This document shows positions 47,561 through 58,537 of a DNA stretch of 64,000 bases, piece after piece. Each line of letters starts with the position of its first letter. The stretch's first letter is position 1. The notes beneath the pieces are model-generated. The model did no database searches, was not told the origin of the DNA, and saw only the letters and a list, made by a program, of their open reading frames with translations. The position numbers and the translations under genes are program-made. The DNA comes from Symsagittifera roscoffensis (taxonomy: Eukaryota > Xenacoelomorpha > Acoela > Convolutidae): the NCBI RefSeq assembly GCF_963678635.1, contig NC_087069.1:16340660-16404659 (forward strand), in the 5' to 3' direction.

Positions 47561-47608
47561 ACAATTTTGTTCTCCCCCTTCCCATATTAATTAGTATCTA
47601 ACGACCTC

Positions 47609-48490
47609 TGTAACATTCGCCCAAATACTACACAGCGACGGAGCGTAGGAAAAGTACCTATTAACGACTGGCAGGCGTCAGTTACCTTAATCCTACTCGC
47701 TTTTCACCGTCTCGACCTTGCCAGTTGATTTTCTGGTCTGTCTAGGGCAAAGTAAAAAGTTACCATTTTTAGGCCATCAGTCAAACGACTTTTGATCAGC
47801 TTTCATTTACATGCGAACACAACCACATAGCTGAGTCTCGGATCCTCAGACTACGTGATTGTCATTAAAAACACGGCTCGAACAACCTATTTTAACATAT
47901 TTTTGGGTGACAGTTTTATATTAAATCCATTGGAGATGGATTGACCCTTTCCTTTTTCTAGCTACTCATATTCTGAAATATTAAACAATAACGGTGTTAA
48001 TTAAGATCTATGACATTACAGCAGCTATACAGTCAGTCTACACAGTCCCTTCACATAGAACAGTCTCTGGGGGACCAAGCCTCCGCTCCTGTAATATTCT
48101 TGAGATAACGCTCTTATCTCTTATAATTCGTGTCCCGGGAGGGTCCCGTGGTATATTTCTTCCCCCACTGAAGCCTCCTTCTCCACAAATATCCGTCGCT
48201 AAGGTTCTTATCGTGTGTTATTGCCACGATAAGAGGCTTCGTAATTTTCCGTCTCTTGTACGACTGTTCTTCACAATATTTTGCGTCGTTCTCATTTCCC
48301 GTCTTTTTTAGTCAAAATGGCCGTCTTTTTCTATTTCTCATAAAAATTCACTCTTCAATCGAAATTTTAAAAATAAAAATTCTAGAACATTCTGACCCTC
48401 CTTCGCAACACTTTTTCGTTCATAAGGCCTTAAGTCGTTCTTTTTTACTTCACCGGAAGGTTGTGCTGTGTCATCTGGCAGAATGGCACA
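47609..48490 (-). repeat. 3' LTR of element B
   Basis: 882 bp, plus-strand TGTAACATTCGCCC ... GGCACA, alignable with the element A LTR over its whole length. Bounded on the right by the polypurine tract complement. The flanking target at the left is the hairpin-repeat AT-rich region. The target-site duplication cannot be checked because the other LTR lies outside the window. Confidence 0.8.
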
Positions 48491-48507
48491 TACTCCCCGG
48501 ACAAGTC
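48491..48507 (-). promoter_or_regulatory. Polypurine tract of element B
   Basis: Minus strand: GAGACTTGTCCGGGGAGTA followed by the LTR terminus TGTGCC. Same TGTCCGGGGAGTA core as element A (11330). Confidence 0.65.
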
Positions 48508-49236
48508 TCCATCAATGTCCCTATTGATCGCATAACACCGGGTTATCGTCAAGTAGTTATCCAGTTTTCTACAATCAATCTTACAAATCGCATAAGAAAA
48601 TGAAATTTATCTACTCCACCTCAACTCACTACGTGTTCACAAATGGCATCGTACTACATCTCACTGCCTTTCAACATTTTCACAAGATTTGCACCATGAG
48701 GAGTGTCCTAGATAAAATTTCTTTTCTGACTACTTCCGTCATCTCGCCATAAAACTTCTTTTCGCTTCTGATTAAAAAGTGGGACGTGGCACGGCCACGC
48801 ACCCGTTAAAATTAACTTAACATTACTCGCCAAGTATAATCAGTCATTTATGCGGTCCTTTCAATATTAAAACTAAGAAACTCTGTGGCTAGGAAAGTTA
48901 TTGAGTTACCCACCCTTCCAGAGCGAGTTTACTCAAACTTACCATGTCGCCACACAGTGAATTTGTGTCTTACACAGGTTAAAAACTTCAGTCGTGAATA
49001 AATAGGTAAATATACTCACCTATGCTCCTTATATACATACATAAATAGCCATAACTAAAATCAAGAATTTCAACAATTTTAACAATTGCAACAATTTTCA
49101 AAGTTTGGTCTGACCAAACTAGATCAAAACAAAAAGTTTAACAAGTTCAATAATCAAAACTTGGTTGATTGGTTTAAGTTTTAGCACACAAATACAATCA
49201 AGTTTTCTCTCCTTCTCTTCTCTTCTTTGGTCATCT
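48508..49236 (-). other. 3' untranslated region of element B
   Basis: About 730 bp collinear with 11347-12067, lacking open frames. It ends in a short purine/pyrimidine-biased stretch ('ctctccttctcttctcttc') just after the ORF3 stop codon. Confidence 0.65.
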
Positions 49237-51081
49237 TCATTCCATCACTTCTCCATCCTGATGTTCAGCGTCACTGTCTTCCAGAACTTTTTCTAACATG
49301 TCCAGAGAGTTGCGGGCCGGGCCCCAACCCTCCTGTTCCAACAGCCTCGGTTTGCAACAAGGTAGCAAGTCCACATTCACATTCTGCTCCCGGTTCCTGC
49401 AAAAGCTGTTGTGAAGACATAGGCTCACGCTTCGTTCTAGGTCAGCTCTTAAGACCTCTTTCTTCTCATCTTCAGTAACACAAGGCGCTCCAGCTACCCG
49501 CTTCACCGCTGTGGTGACCGCGTTTCTGTGCGTCAAGAACGCTCACTTATAGGCTCCTGGTCCTATATCTAGCTGGAAAGATTGATAGGCTTCCGTGTTC
49601 CTCGACATGTGGCGCTTCGCGCGTTCATACATCCATGATGTCATCACTGCACGGAACCAAGCCATCAATCTTTGCCTTGACCATATTCTTTCAATGGCTT
49701 TAGGTATCCTCAGAACCTTGCAGGTGGTTCTAAAAAGATCCAATTCACGACTCATCTTCACGTTGCTCAGCTGCTCAGGAGTCGGCACGGCCGTCTCCTT
49801 CTGACTTATGTCCGCATTAGCCTCCAGCCATCTCACTGCCAGCATGGCACTAACCACCACGATCGACACCTGTTGATTCTGATCGGGCAACCCCGTAGAG
49901 TGCAACTCCTCCACGCCCCATACTAGCATTAGGTTCCCGCGTTTGGGGTACCACAACGTCTGCGCCAAGCAGTGGCAAGGATACTCCCCATGGGTTCTCA
50001 CTATGTTCCTTCGGGTCCGATACCCTGAGGCACCCAGCAACGGTTCCACCTCCATCAGAATTCTGTGTAAGTCGTCTTTTTCTTCTATTGTGGGGAATTC
50101 AGTGGGTAAGGCTCCACTCGCTTTCTGTTTCTGGAACTCACTCACATTGCCTTCACTTCATCTCAGAAACTCTTCACCCACCACATCTTGCAACTCGCCT
50201 TCAGATCTCTTCGGGACTGCCCGAAAGATCTTTGCCAACAAATCATGTGACCTCTCCGACATCCTGGCCAACCTCACACACTTTGGCACAGAGAAAAGTT
50301 GATCAATCAACACCTGCTGTGTCCTCGCATCCATCAGCACCATGTGTGTAGGATATCTACTACTGCAATATGGTGCGGAGCTTGAACCCACCAGATACTT
50401 TGAACCAGTCGGTTTATGATAGGCCTCACTATCTTTCAGATTCATCTCGTTCTCCAGAGCTTCTCTCCAGCCTCCGATCTTCTGCTCTGTCTGCAATGCT
50501 CCCGGGAATACCTCCACGCTGAGGGACGTCACTAGCTCATGGGCACGCTCTAGGCGCTCAAGCGATTCTATCGAACTCGTCATGCTACAAAATCCCAAGG
50601 CTGTGATCAAGCTTACGTCCGTCACCCCATGGCAGTCTGCGACCAACTCCATGGCACTCTTATCTGACATGCTCAATCTTCCGTACAATCGTGCCAGTTG
50701 TCGATGCTGCTCGCTCAGCGTAATCAGGCAGTGTCCCAAGTTGCAAACATGCCCTTCCATCCCACTTTGTTGAGCCAAGCATGTGCCTTGATTCAACCAA
50801 TCGCTCCATGGACTTTCCTCAGGCAGCTCCGTGGATGGATTGCTCTTCCGCTTCGTCAACTTCATGGCCAGCAGATAGTGTATCATGGCCAGATCATGTA
50901 GACTCGCCTCATCATACCGGTCTAACATGACATCCGCTGTCATGTCCCAGATTAAGCCGGCGTTAGGATGAGGACACCACGAAGGCTTCATGAGTTCCCA
51001 CATCGTCACTAGACTGGTTTTCAAGGGACCGTCCCAAGAACCACAATCAAAACTCACTTGCCCCTTTAGCTCGGGAACCAA
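49237..51081 (-). pseudogene. C-terminal ~610 codons of element B ORF3, cut off by a frameshift and two stops
   Basis: Continues the giant ORF3. One nucleotide is missing at about 51083 relative to element A, moving the main frame into a stop at 51066. Thereafter the original frame is open except for TGA at about 50156 (Trp TGG in element A) and TGA at about 49541 (Arg AGA in element A). It ends at 49237 with 'LEDSDAEHQDGEVME', matching the element A C-terminus. The content is helical and Leu-rich with no recognised domain. Because the A copy reads through all three points, these are B-specific lesions. Confidence 0.8.
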
Positions 51082-54000
51082 GCCTCGACCACTCGTTCTT
51101 CCAAGATAATTCCCAGCTTGGGTTGTTCCACCATCAGCATCCCAGTTTCTTTAATACGTTCAACCCAGAAATCGAGTATTATGACTTGCTCATAGTCGAA
51201 GTACGCTTCCCTGGCTTCTTCATTCACGAGGGGATTATACGCCATCCCCGGTATGCCAGACACATATTGGAATGACTTCAGTTTCCCTAGTGTTGCAAAC
51301 TCTTTTTGTCCTCTGACCGCTTCAATCAACTCCCGGCTCACTTTCAATTCTTTGTTGGAATATCTTCTCACCTCTTCCAACTTGCGATAGCTCTCCATGT
51401 CATTCGACTCCTTGCCTGGCACAGTCAATGGCATGTCCTGATATAGTTCCAGGAGTGCCCTAAGGAAGTTCCTTTCACAATCAACTCCCTTTTGCCGAAT
51501 GATCTTTATGCATTCTCCCAAAACAGGAGTGGGGATACGATCCACCACGAACCTGACAAAGCAAAGGACATCCTTACGCTTAGCCCATGCTATCGCAGAA
51601 TCGTCTTTCGAAATCAACGCTCGCAGAGCTTCCATCAACTCCAGTTCCTGTTCCCGTGATTTCGAATCATTACTGGCTTCATACTCCGCTCTCTTGATGC
51701 CCATCAAGCACCAAGCCAACCGTACTTGCAGATCAGTTCTCACGCAAGGATGAGCCAGGTATGCCGCCACCGTAGCAGGTGCATGCATCGCCTCGTCGAA
51801 GTATCTCTGGAGGGCCGCCCTCCAGGAGATTTCTAGCAATTTCTCCAATCCGACTTCGTTCGCTTCAGAGGACATTACCGTTCCGTATTCTTTTCGATTT
51901 AAGTTCGAATTCTCCGTGAGCTCTTTCAGATATTCCTGCATGGCTCGCTTCTCGCTCCAAGCCATCAGGTGCCCTCTCGCGGAGTTCCTCGCTTTCAACA
52001 TCTCCACATAACCCCCTGCCGGATCTCCCATGTGGACCGATTCCGGCACAGTTATTCGACTGTACTCGACCACGTCGAGTTGTCCTTCCAGTTTCAACTT
52101 GGCCATGTTGATTCGCGAGGGTCTATAATCTTCAAGTCCTCCAGATCCACATTGACTGATGATTTCCATTTCTAACTTAGTGTCTGCCAGGGTTCGCGCC
52201 GTCTTCTTCGACCTCGTGGCGGTTATGGTCAGACCTACCAAGAGCATAGGGGGTATCAGGTTTTCTTTTTCTCCCCCGGCTGGTGTCACACCATCTCCTT
52301 GCCCGCTCTCGCCTGAACGACCCGCACTAATCAGAGAGGTCACCACTGTCTTGGCTTTTGACTTCACCACCCTCTGGTTCACGACTCGACTCCCTGTCTT
52401 TCCTTTCAGTCTCTTCAGCCCTTTTTTGGCTCGTCTAACAAGTAATTTCTTTGTGCCCTGCTGATCATCGGCACTGTCTTCTGTAACTGACTCGGTCAGA
52501 ACATCCGACTCCATGGAGTTCACTATTTTCTCCAGGACCTCACGCATGATGGGTTGATTCAATCCCACCTTCATTATGGACTGCGTCCCATATCGTCGTA
52601 TCACGTCCCATGATTTTTCCATGAAGTTCACTCGGCTCCAGGTTGCTCCTGTCTTGCCTTCCAGTTCCATTTGATATCTTTCCCATTCCTCTTCTGGTAG
52701 CGTACTGAGGAATGATATCTTCATTGACTCTTCGATTTTCCTCATCCTCGGTGATTCATGAAGCAGTCTCTGCGGATCCCTGCTTCGGCACTCTCTAGCC
52801 TGGCTTATTGGGTCCATCGGAGATAGATCGGCCGACGCCTCCTTTGTAGGAGACATGAAGGACGATGGTGCCATCAGCAATAAACTCCCATCGACTTCCC
52901 CATCGTCGTCTTCACTGAGCCGGTATTCTAGCAAGTCCCTCTCCAACGCTCCTAGATCGGTCTCTCCCGGTTTTTCCGTCCTACTTCCGGTCTCGTCATC
53001 GTTATCGTCCTGATCCATCAATTCATCGTCGTCCGCATCAGGCTTCGGCTTGGGTCCCGAGGGTCCTTGTCGTGCGTCTGTGCCCGAATCCGGCCGAGCC
53101 GGTACGGTCATGTCTCCTGCGTGATAAAACAATTCATCATCCACCAGGAATTCTACTAACTCCTCGCCATGTGGAGCCAGGTCTTCTATCGTTATATATG
53201 AGCCTCCTCTGCTCTCCCTTGCCACCTCCAGCATCACTACTTTCGCTTCTCCTGACCACTTCAGTCTCGATAAGTCATCCGTGGGAGAATACACTTCGTT
53301 CCACGTTTCAGCCGAGACCTCTGGTCTCCTGGAGGGTAGTGCCTTGATCTTTTTCCTGCTCCAAGCATCAGGGAATGAGAAGTCAAACGTGTGCGCGGCG
53401 GCAGCGTTCCAGCTGATGAAGCGCGGCTCCATCCCTTCACTCCACTTCAGCATTCTCTTCTCTGCGTCACGAGCTGCTCCGATGCGAGGGGCAATGATGG
53501 GAGATGTGACTCCCAACAACATCCTCCTTATCGGTGGATATCGAGGGCATTGGTCCGGCAGCGGCCTGGACCCAGGAAGCCATGTTTGCTGATTCTCTTT
53601 CGCGTGTGTGTAGGCTCCTGGCAATTGAGGTACTCTCACGGCCTCTCCGGTATCTTTCACCACTGGTCTCAAATTCCAAAGTTTTGGGTTAAACTGGATA
53701 TGGGACAGATCCTCACGGCCCATTCGGCACTTGAAGTGGTTGTTGAAGTCCATCAACACCCAGCCTGGCTCTGCTATTCTTCCGAACAGCCTATCGTCGC
53801 TAGCCAGCCTTCTCAGTTCACTCTGCTCTACCCAATTCAGCACGGAACAATCGACGACTGAGACCAGGTTGACATACAACACCGAATTCCTGTATGCCTT
53901 TACTTGCACGTCCGGGAACACCACTGTGACGAATTCCCGCAGTCCGTGGACCAGAGCCAACGGATCGATCCGCATCATGACAGCCAAGTCTGTTAGTAAG

Positions 54001-57000
54001 GGCATGCCACAATACTGCTTACATTCGCCTGCGTTCGTCGCCACCTTGTCTTCTCCCGTGACGCTTCTGTTCTGTTGCAAGAGGTATTGAAGCAGGAGAG
54101 TCCTCCAGTCTTTCATCTTCCTGAGCGAGGCGGTTTCCAACTGCGCATTGAACTCGCGACTTGTTCCCAGGAGTTGTTCAGGGTAACGCAACAGCACAAG
54201 CAAGTCACCCAGTCGACCGTAGGTCATGGCAATCAGAGTCAGGAGTCCATCCAATCTCAAATCTGCCAACGCTTGGGTAAAGAGGTTTGCCGGTCCTTTC
54301 ACAAAGTTTTCATGACCAAATGTCACGTATAAGGCTAGCACCAGGCCAATCGACAACTTCCTGATGTCCTTGACGAAACTCGCGATCAGGTTCCTAGATG
54401 CCTTCGGATAGCACGTCGATAGGAAAGATGGCGTCCATCCCACTCCCATTCCACCCAAGATAGCATCTGATCGTTCATACTGTGCCTTCGTGGCCAGCAC
54501 GTCAGCTTGGAACTTGTCCAGCGACATCGTGTTTACGTCCTGCATCAGTTTCAACATCTTGCCTCCAGCTAACTCCCGGGCATCAAATAGATTCTTTAGA
54601 TACACGCGTAACTCTTTAATTATTGCCGGCGCATGCTCGAACGCGTCCTCACCCAAGGTGCACAGCCTCGGTGACAAATACAACCATACGTTGTTGTGCG
54701 GCTTCGTACGCAAAGCCATTGCCATGAGGTCCTCCTCCGCTGACGTCATGTTCTTTCTGATCATCCTTCCCTGCTCATTCTCTGCATGATCCATCTGTCT
54801 GAACCAGAGATCATCAGCCACCTGTTGTACTAACAGATGATCGTCATCTACCCCTGGTCTTAACTTCAGTAATCTGGCGAAGTTGGACAGCTCCAACCCC
54901 AGAACCTCATCTAGCACCAACCGAGTTGTGCTACAATCTCTGAGCCCCTGTATGGCATTCGAAATGTCAGCCCAAACGGCGGGAAGCTCAGATCGGGACG
55001 AGTAGTAATTGTCCGGGTCCACTACTCTGTTTGGGGCAGGAATTATCACATTGAACCTCCCCTCTGCTATTGTTGTGACCATTGTATATACAAATTGGAG
55101 GGGTTCTGGTAATGCAGCGTACCCTGGTGACAATACAAAGATCACCTTCAACACATTCATGGTGAAGCGTTGTCTTGCTGCTGCCTCTACCTCAGCCATC
55201 GCCGAGAGCAGTGTCATTATCGCCTCCCCTATAACCTCGTTACTCGGGATCGACCCATCCGTCAGACGTGACAATAAGCCCCTGCTTTGCAGATGATCAT
55301 TTGAGCCTGCAACCACTTTTACCTGCGGCTCCATACTGACCACCCTTCGTACACTTATCATCATGCCGATTGCTTGTCCCCAGTCCAATTTAGGTGCCGT
55401 CAAGAAAATCACATCGGGCCAAAAGAGAGAACGGGGCGTGTAGAGATAATCGGAGCCGGCCACAATCAGATACTTGGCAGCCTTCATGTCCAAGGGATCA
55501 TAAGCTGCAAAAAGGCCATCGCCTATTGGGGCCTTCAGTTTCCCATATCTCTTATCGTCTCCAACCACTGTTGTCGTTCGGGGGTAGTCCCTCGAACACT
55601 CGCCAGGCGTCTGACCGGGTGGTTTAGCGAACTGCCTGTACATCTTGTGATGCTTGTTATTGGGCTTGTTCACTGTCTGGAATTTGCCCTTGCGAGCAGG
55701 TGGTGTCCTTTCCCGGGTCCTATCTCGAACATCGGTGAGCGACCGGGTGTTCAAAGGTCCAAAGGTATTGTCATGAGGCAATCCATTCAAGTCTACATGT
55801 CGGAGTGAGGTCGAGGAGCTGAATTTCTCCTGCTCTGCTAGCAGCCAATCCACGCCCGGTATCCGATAAAGTCGCGATACTGTGGGACTTTCTCCGCCAG
55901 TCATTCTCATTGCGTCCTCCCGACACGTCAAGGTATTCATGTTCAACTTCGCCGACATGTCCGTCTTATACAGACCCCAATGACTAGGATCTGATCTATT
56001 CCAAAGCAGCCCGCTGCCTGATTCGATTCCCTCCGCTGGCACGGTACTTGTAGACGGTCCTGCTATCGAAGCAGGATTTGTCGTGGCAGGCGGATCGTTC
56101 CTCCTAGACGCGGTCTGGGAGTTATTCCTGTTGTTCTGTTCCACTGATCTCCCGAGTCGGCTTCCAATCGATTGCGGCCTGGGAGGAGGAGCAGTCCCTA
56201 GCCTGTCTCTCACGTTTGAGCTCGGAGCAACGGTTGCGGCTGCAACCGTCTCCGTTGCCAAGGGCCCTAGACGGTTGACGAGGGATTCGGACACGGTTGC
56301 CCTTATTCTACTTCCTCCGGTCGAACTGGTCCGAGCCAGAGAACTGGTCGCCCTCGACTCTTGCTCCGCTTCCCTCAATTGCGTCTGAAACACATCATTA
56401 ATCCAATGCCTCCCTCGTTGGGTATTGAAGTGTACTCCATCTCTAGTGAGCGCGATGTGATCAATCATGCGCAGCATGTTTTCGAGATCCAGGAGTCGCA
56501 ACTCGCCAGGGTTGTTTCTCACCAGACTGCGGGTCATTTCATTCCACCGCGTCACGTTGCCATTCATGAAATCTGCAACTATGGTGCCCACCAAAGGATT
56601 TGGTGGTATCGTGCACAAGATCACAAGCTTGGGTCTGTACTTTTCTTTCAATTCGTTCAAGAGACACACCAATAGAGGCTCCCACTTGCTCTCCGGAGTC
56701 ACGGGGGCTCTCGAGACGTCATTGGTCCCCAGCATTATTATTAATGTATCCAGGTGATCCTCGCTCTGGAACTCCGTCATTTTGATGACCTGAGCCACTG
56801 AGGCTCCTCCAAAGGACAGAATGGTAGTCTGACCATTGACGAATATCTCATTCAGATCTCTCACCAAACTGTCTCCAATGATCAAATGGCGACTCCCTGG
56901 GGGAATTACCTGGTCATTCGTGGCGGGGTTCCAGCTCATGTCATTCAGGCAGGCTCGAGGATGCTCGGCTGGCACTTGCGTGAACTGATGACGTGCCATC

Positions 57001-58085
57001 AGATTCTTCCTAATGTCTACTACGCGAGACTTCTGAAAGACTCCACCAGGCGCTGACCTCGAGAACGCTATCGTGCGGGTTGCTCGCTCCGAGCTATTTG
57101 ATGAATGATCACGACGTTGGGAAGGAACGATCCTAACCAGTGTCCGCTCAGTGCCTCTGTTGATCTCATCCATTGTGACTCTGGCCACTTGGTTGAATGA
57201 TTCCTGGAATTGAGGAGCTAGATAGGTGTTGGAAGGGTCTGGTATCGTGAACCTTTGACTCGAAGCAGACGGTCGTGTCTGCTGAGGAGCATCGGGCCCC
57301 CTTGATGCACGCAAATCCAGAACCTCGGTCCCTCTCGATACACACAGCTCTTGAGCTGTTGTCCCGGGGCGTGTGTCGTTGGATCCCTCCGAGGATATCA
57401 TGCTCGCCAGGACTTCCGGTGACACTTGGCTCACCTTCGCCATATACAGCTCCTTCAGGTGCTTTATTTCATCCTCCTTGTAGGCCACCTGCAGATCTTC
57501 AAACTTCTTTTTCCATTCGTCTCTCTCTCGAGCTATCACCCTATACTCCTGAAGTTTGGCACACAGCTCGCTCTGATCTCTCTCCTTCTTCTCCAGTGTC
57601 TCAATCGTCTCCGACGTCTGGATCTCTATCTCGCTCACTCTCACTCTCTTCGGGGGAGGAGCAGCTGTAGGAGAGTCGACCGAATGTGACGGGCCTGGTC
57701 CATCACGTTGTCTCTTCGCTCCAATGAGTGGCTGCGCCGGTTGGACTGGTAAGGGCATCTCACCTAGCCGGTGGTCCCTCTGCTCACCTAGTCCTGGCTC
57801 ACGAGCCAGGTCGTAGCCAGACATTTCTCCACGCCTCCATCTCATCAATCGGTTTCGGCCTCTCTCGGCGGTCCCGGACTCACCGTAGGCCAACATCAAC
57901 ACGACTTCTGTAGGGCGATTCCCTCGACCCTCTCGTCCTAGTGCATTGAGGAGCGCGACCACAAACATCGCCAACCCCGGGTCTTCTCGTGTGAAATCAC
58001 AATCGATCAGCCGCTGATAGATCTCGTCTAGAGTCGCTCCTAGACTCGCTGAGAGGAATTCCATGAGTTCGTTCGTGTCACCCAT
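51066..58085 (-). CDS. ORF3 of element B: giant protein with SGNH/GDSL hydrolase domain (2339 codons open)
   Basis: Residues 1-110: unknown helical N-terminus. 143-150: basic 'PPPKRVRV', possible nuclear signal. About 157-225: charged coiled coil. About 395-560: SGNH hydrolase with block I 'LIIGDSLVRDL' (Ser406), block II 'SFGGASVAQV' (Gly426), block III 'MLGTNDVS' (Asn455) and block V 'TRDGVHFNTQ' (Asp549, His552). All four catalytic positions are present, so an esterase/acylhydrolase-type activity is plausible. About 580-690: Ser/Pro-rich linker. About 870-1085: a second, degenerate hydrolase-like region. The rest is unrecognised, helical, with an acidic stretch near 1770. No signal peptide or membrane span, so it is not an envelope protein. 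It lies 3' of pol and ORF2, about 450 bp after the ORF2 stop. The ancestral length was about 2950 codons. Confidence 0.8.
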   Translation of the reverse strand: MGDTNELMEFLSASLGATLDEIYQRLIDCDFTREDPGLAMFVVALLNALGREGRGNRPTEVVLMLAYGESGTAERGRNRLMRWRRGEMSGYDLAREPGLGEQRDHRLGEMPLPVQPAQPLIGAKRQRDGPGPSHSVDSPTAAPPPKRVRVSEIEIQTSETIETLEKKERDQSELCAKLQEYRVIARERDEWKKKFEDLQVAYKEDEIKHLKELYMAKVSQVSPEVLASMISSEGSNDTRPGTTAQELCVSRGTEVLDLRASRGPDAPQQTRPSASSQRFTIPDPSNTYLAPQFQESFNQVARVTMDEINRGTERTLVRIVPSQRRDHSSNSSERATRTIAFSRSAPGGVFQKSRVVDIRKNLMARHQFTQVPAEHPRACLNDMSWNPATNDQVIPPGSRHLIIGDSLVRDLNEIFVNGQTTILSFGGASVAQVIKMTEFQSEDHLDTLIIMLGTNDVSRAPVTPESKWEPLLVCLLNELKEKYRPKLVILCTIPPNPLVGTIVADFMNGNVTRWNEMTRSLVRNNPGELRLLDLENMLRMIDHIALTRDGVHFNTQRGRHWINDVFQTQLREAEQESRATSSLARTSSTGGSRIRATVSESLVNRLGPLATETVAAATVAPSSNVRDRLGTAPPPRPQSIGSRLGRSVEQNNRNNSQTASRRNDPPATTNPASIAGPSTSTVPAEGIESGSGLLWNRSDPSHWGLYKTDMSAKLNMNTLTCREDAMRMTGGESPTVSRLYRIPGVDWLLAEQEKFSSSTSLRHVDLNGLPHDNTFGPLNTRSLTDVRDRTRERTPPARKGKFQTVNKPNNKHHKMYRQFAKPPGQTPGECSRDYPRTTTVVGDDKRYGKLKAPIGDGLFAAYDPLDMKAAKYLIVAGSDYLYTPRSLFWPDVIFLTAPKLDWGQAIGMMISVRRVVSMEPQVKVVAGSNDHLQSRGLLSRLTDGSIPSNEVIGEAIMTLLSAMAEVEAAARQRFTMNVLKVIFVLSPGYAALPEPLQFVYTMVTTIAEGRFNVIIPAPNRVVDPDNYYSSRSELPAVWADISNAIQGLRDCSTTRLVLDEVLGLELSNFARLLKLRPGVDDDHLLVQQVADDLWFRQMDHAENEQGRMIRKNMTSAEEDLMAMALRTKPHNNVWLYLSPRLCTLGEDAFEHAPAIIKELRVYLKNLFDARELAGGKMLKLMQDVNTMSLDKFQADVLATKAQYERSDAILGGMGVGWTPSFLSTCYPKASRNLIASFVKDIRKLSIGLVLALYVTFGHENFVKGPANLFTQALADLRLDGLLTLIAMTYGRLGDLLVLLRYPEQLLGTSREFNAQLETASLRKMKDWRTLLLQYLLQQNRSVTGEDKVATNAGECKQYCGMPLLTDLAVMMRIDPLALVHGLREFVTVVFPDVQVKAYRNSVLYVNLVSVVDCSVLNWVEQSELRRLASDDRLFGRIAEPGWVLMDFNNHFKCRMGREDLSHIQFNPKLWNLRPVVKDTGEAVRVPQLPGAYTHAKENQQTWLPGSRPLPDQCPRYPPIRRMLLGVTSPIIAPRIGAARDAEKRMLKWSEGMEPRFISWNAAAAHTFDFSFPDAWSRKKIKALPSRRPEVSAETWNEVYSPTDDLSRLKWSGEAKVVMLEVARESRGGSYITIEDLAPHGEELVEFLVDDELFYHAGDMTVPARPDSGTDARQGPSGPKPKPDADDDELMDQDDNDDETGSRTEKPGETDLGALERDLLEYRLSEDDDGEVDGSLLLMAPSSFMSPTKEASADLSPMDPISQARECRSRDPQRLLHESPRMRKIEESMKISFLSTLPEEEWERYQMELEGKTGATWSRVNFMEKSWDVIRRYGTQSIMKVGLNQPIMREVLEKIVNSMESDVLTESVTEDSADDQQGTKKLLVRRAKKGLKRLKGKTGSRVVNQRVVKSKAKTVVTSLISAGRSGESGQGDGVTPAGGEKENLIPPMLLVGLTITATRSKKTARTLADTKLEMEIISQCGSGGLEDYRPSRINMAKLKLEGQLDVVEYSRITVPESVHMGDPAGGYVEMLKARNSARGHLMAWSEKRAMQEYLKELTENSNLNRKEYGTVMSSEANEVGLEKLLEISWRAALQRYFDEAMHAPATVAAYLAHPCVRTDLQVRLAWCLMGIKRAEYEASNDSKSREQELELMEALRALISKDDSAIAWAKRKDVLCFVRFVVDRIPTPVLGECIKIIRQKGVDCERNFLRALLELYQDMPLTVPGKESNDMESYRKLEEVRRYSNKELKVSRELIEAVRGQKEFATLGKLKSFQYVSGIPGMAYNPLVNEEAREAYFDYEQVIILDFWVERIKETGMLMVEQPKLGIILEERVVEAWFPS

Positions 58086-58537
58086 TTCTTATCGTCTTGA
58101 TTCTTGTTGTCGTGTCGTGTAATTTCTTCGTTTGATTCAATGAATTCAATAAACAATTTCTGATCAATCAAGATCTAAAAAAAAAAACAATTTGCGACTT
58201 AAAACTATCATTTTTAGATTGAACATCAATCAACTCTTTAAAAATCTTCATTGGAATTCTCTTTTTCAATTCTGATTTAAAATTCTAGCACCAGGGTGGA
58301 TCGTCCACCTGTATCTGCGTCAGGGTAGCACAAATGAGTGCTGTCACCTCGATGACCTGGAGTACTCCAGGTCCTTTATGACATAAAACATAAAACATAT
58401 CATAACAATAACATAACACATAAACGTCACATACCTACACTATCACTTAAAAACATAAAACTTAATCCTAATCTAAGCTTAATCCTAATCTCTATCAAGT
58501 TGACTTAATAAAAATCACTTACCGCTGAATGCATTTC
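58086..58537 (-). other. Spacer between ORF2 and ORF3 of element B
   Basis: 452 bp without a gene. Contains a repetitive 'acataaaacataaaacat' tract near 58380-58440 and the 'gatcgtccacctg' block shared with element A. It could hold a promoter or splice acceptor for ORF3, but no motif is clear. Confidence 0.5.

Noticed and set aside
53072-57913. Many plus-strand open frames of 60-160 codons over ORF3 of element B
   Set aside because: They are antisense shadows of the GC-rich giant ORF, with Ser/Pro/Leu-rich composition and no family similarity.
51066-58085. ORF3 as an env-like glycoprotein, because of its position after pol
   Set aside because: No signal peptide, no transmembrane segment and no furin-like site. 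It has a nuclear-type basic patch and an SGNH domain instead.
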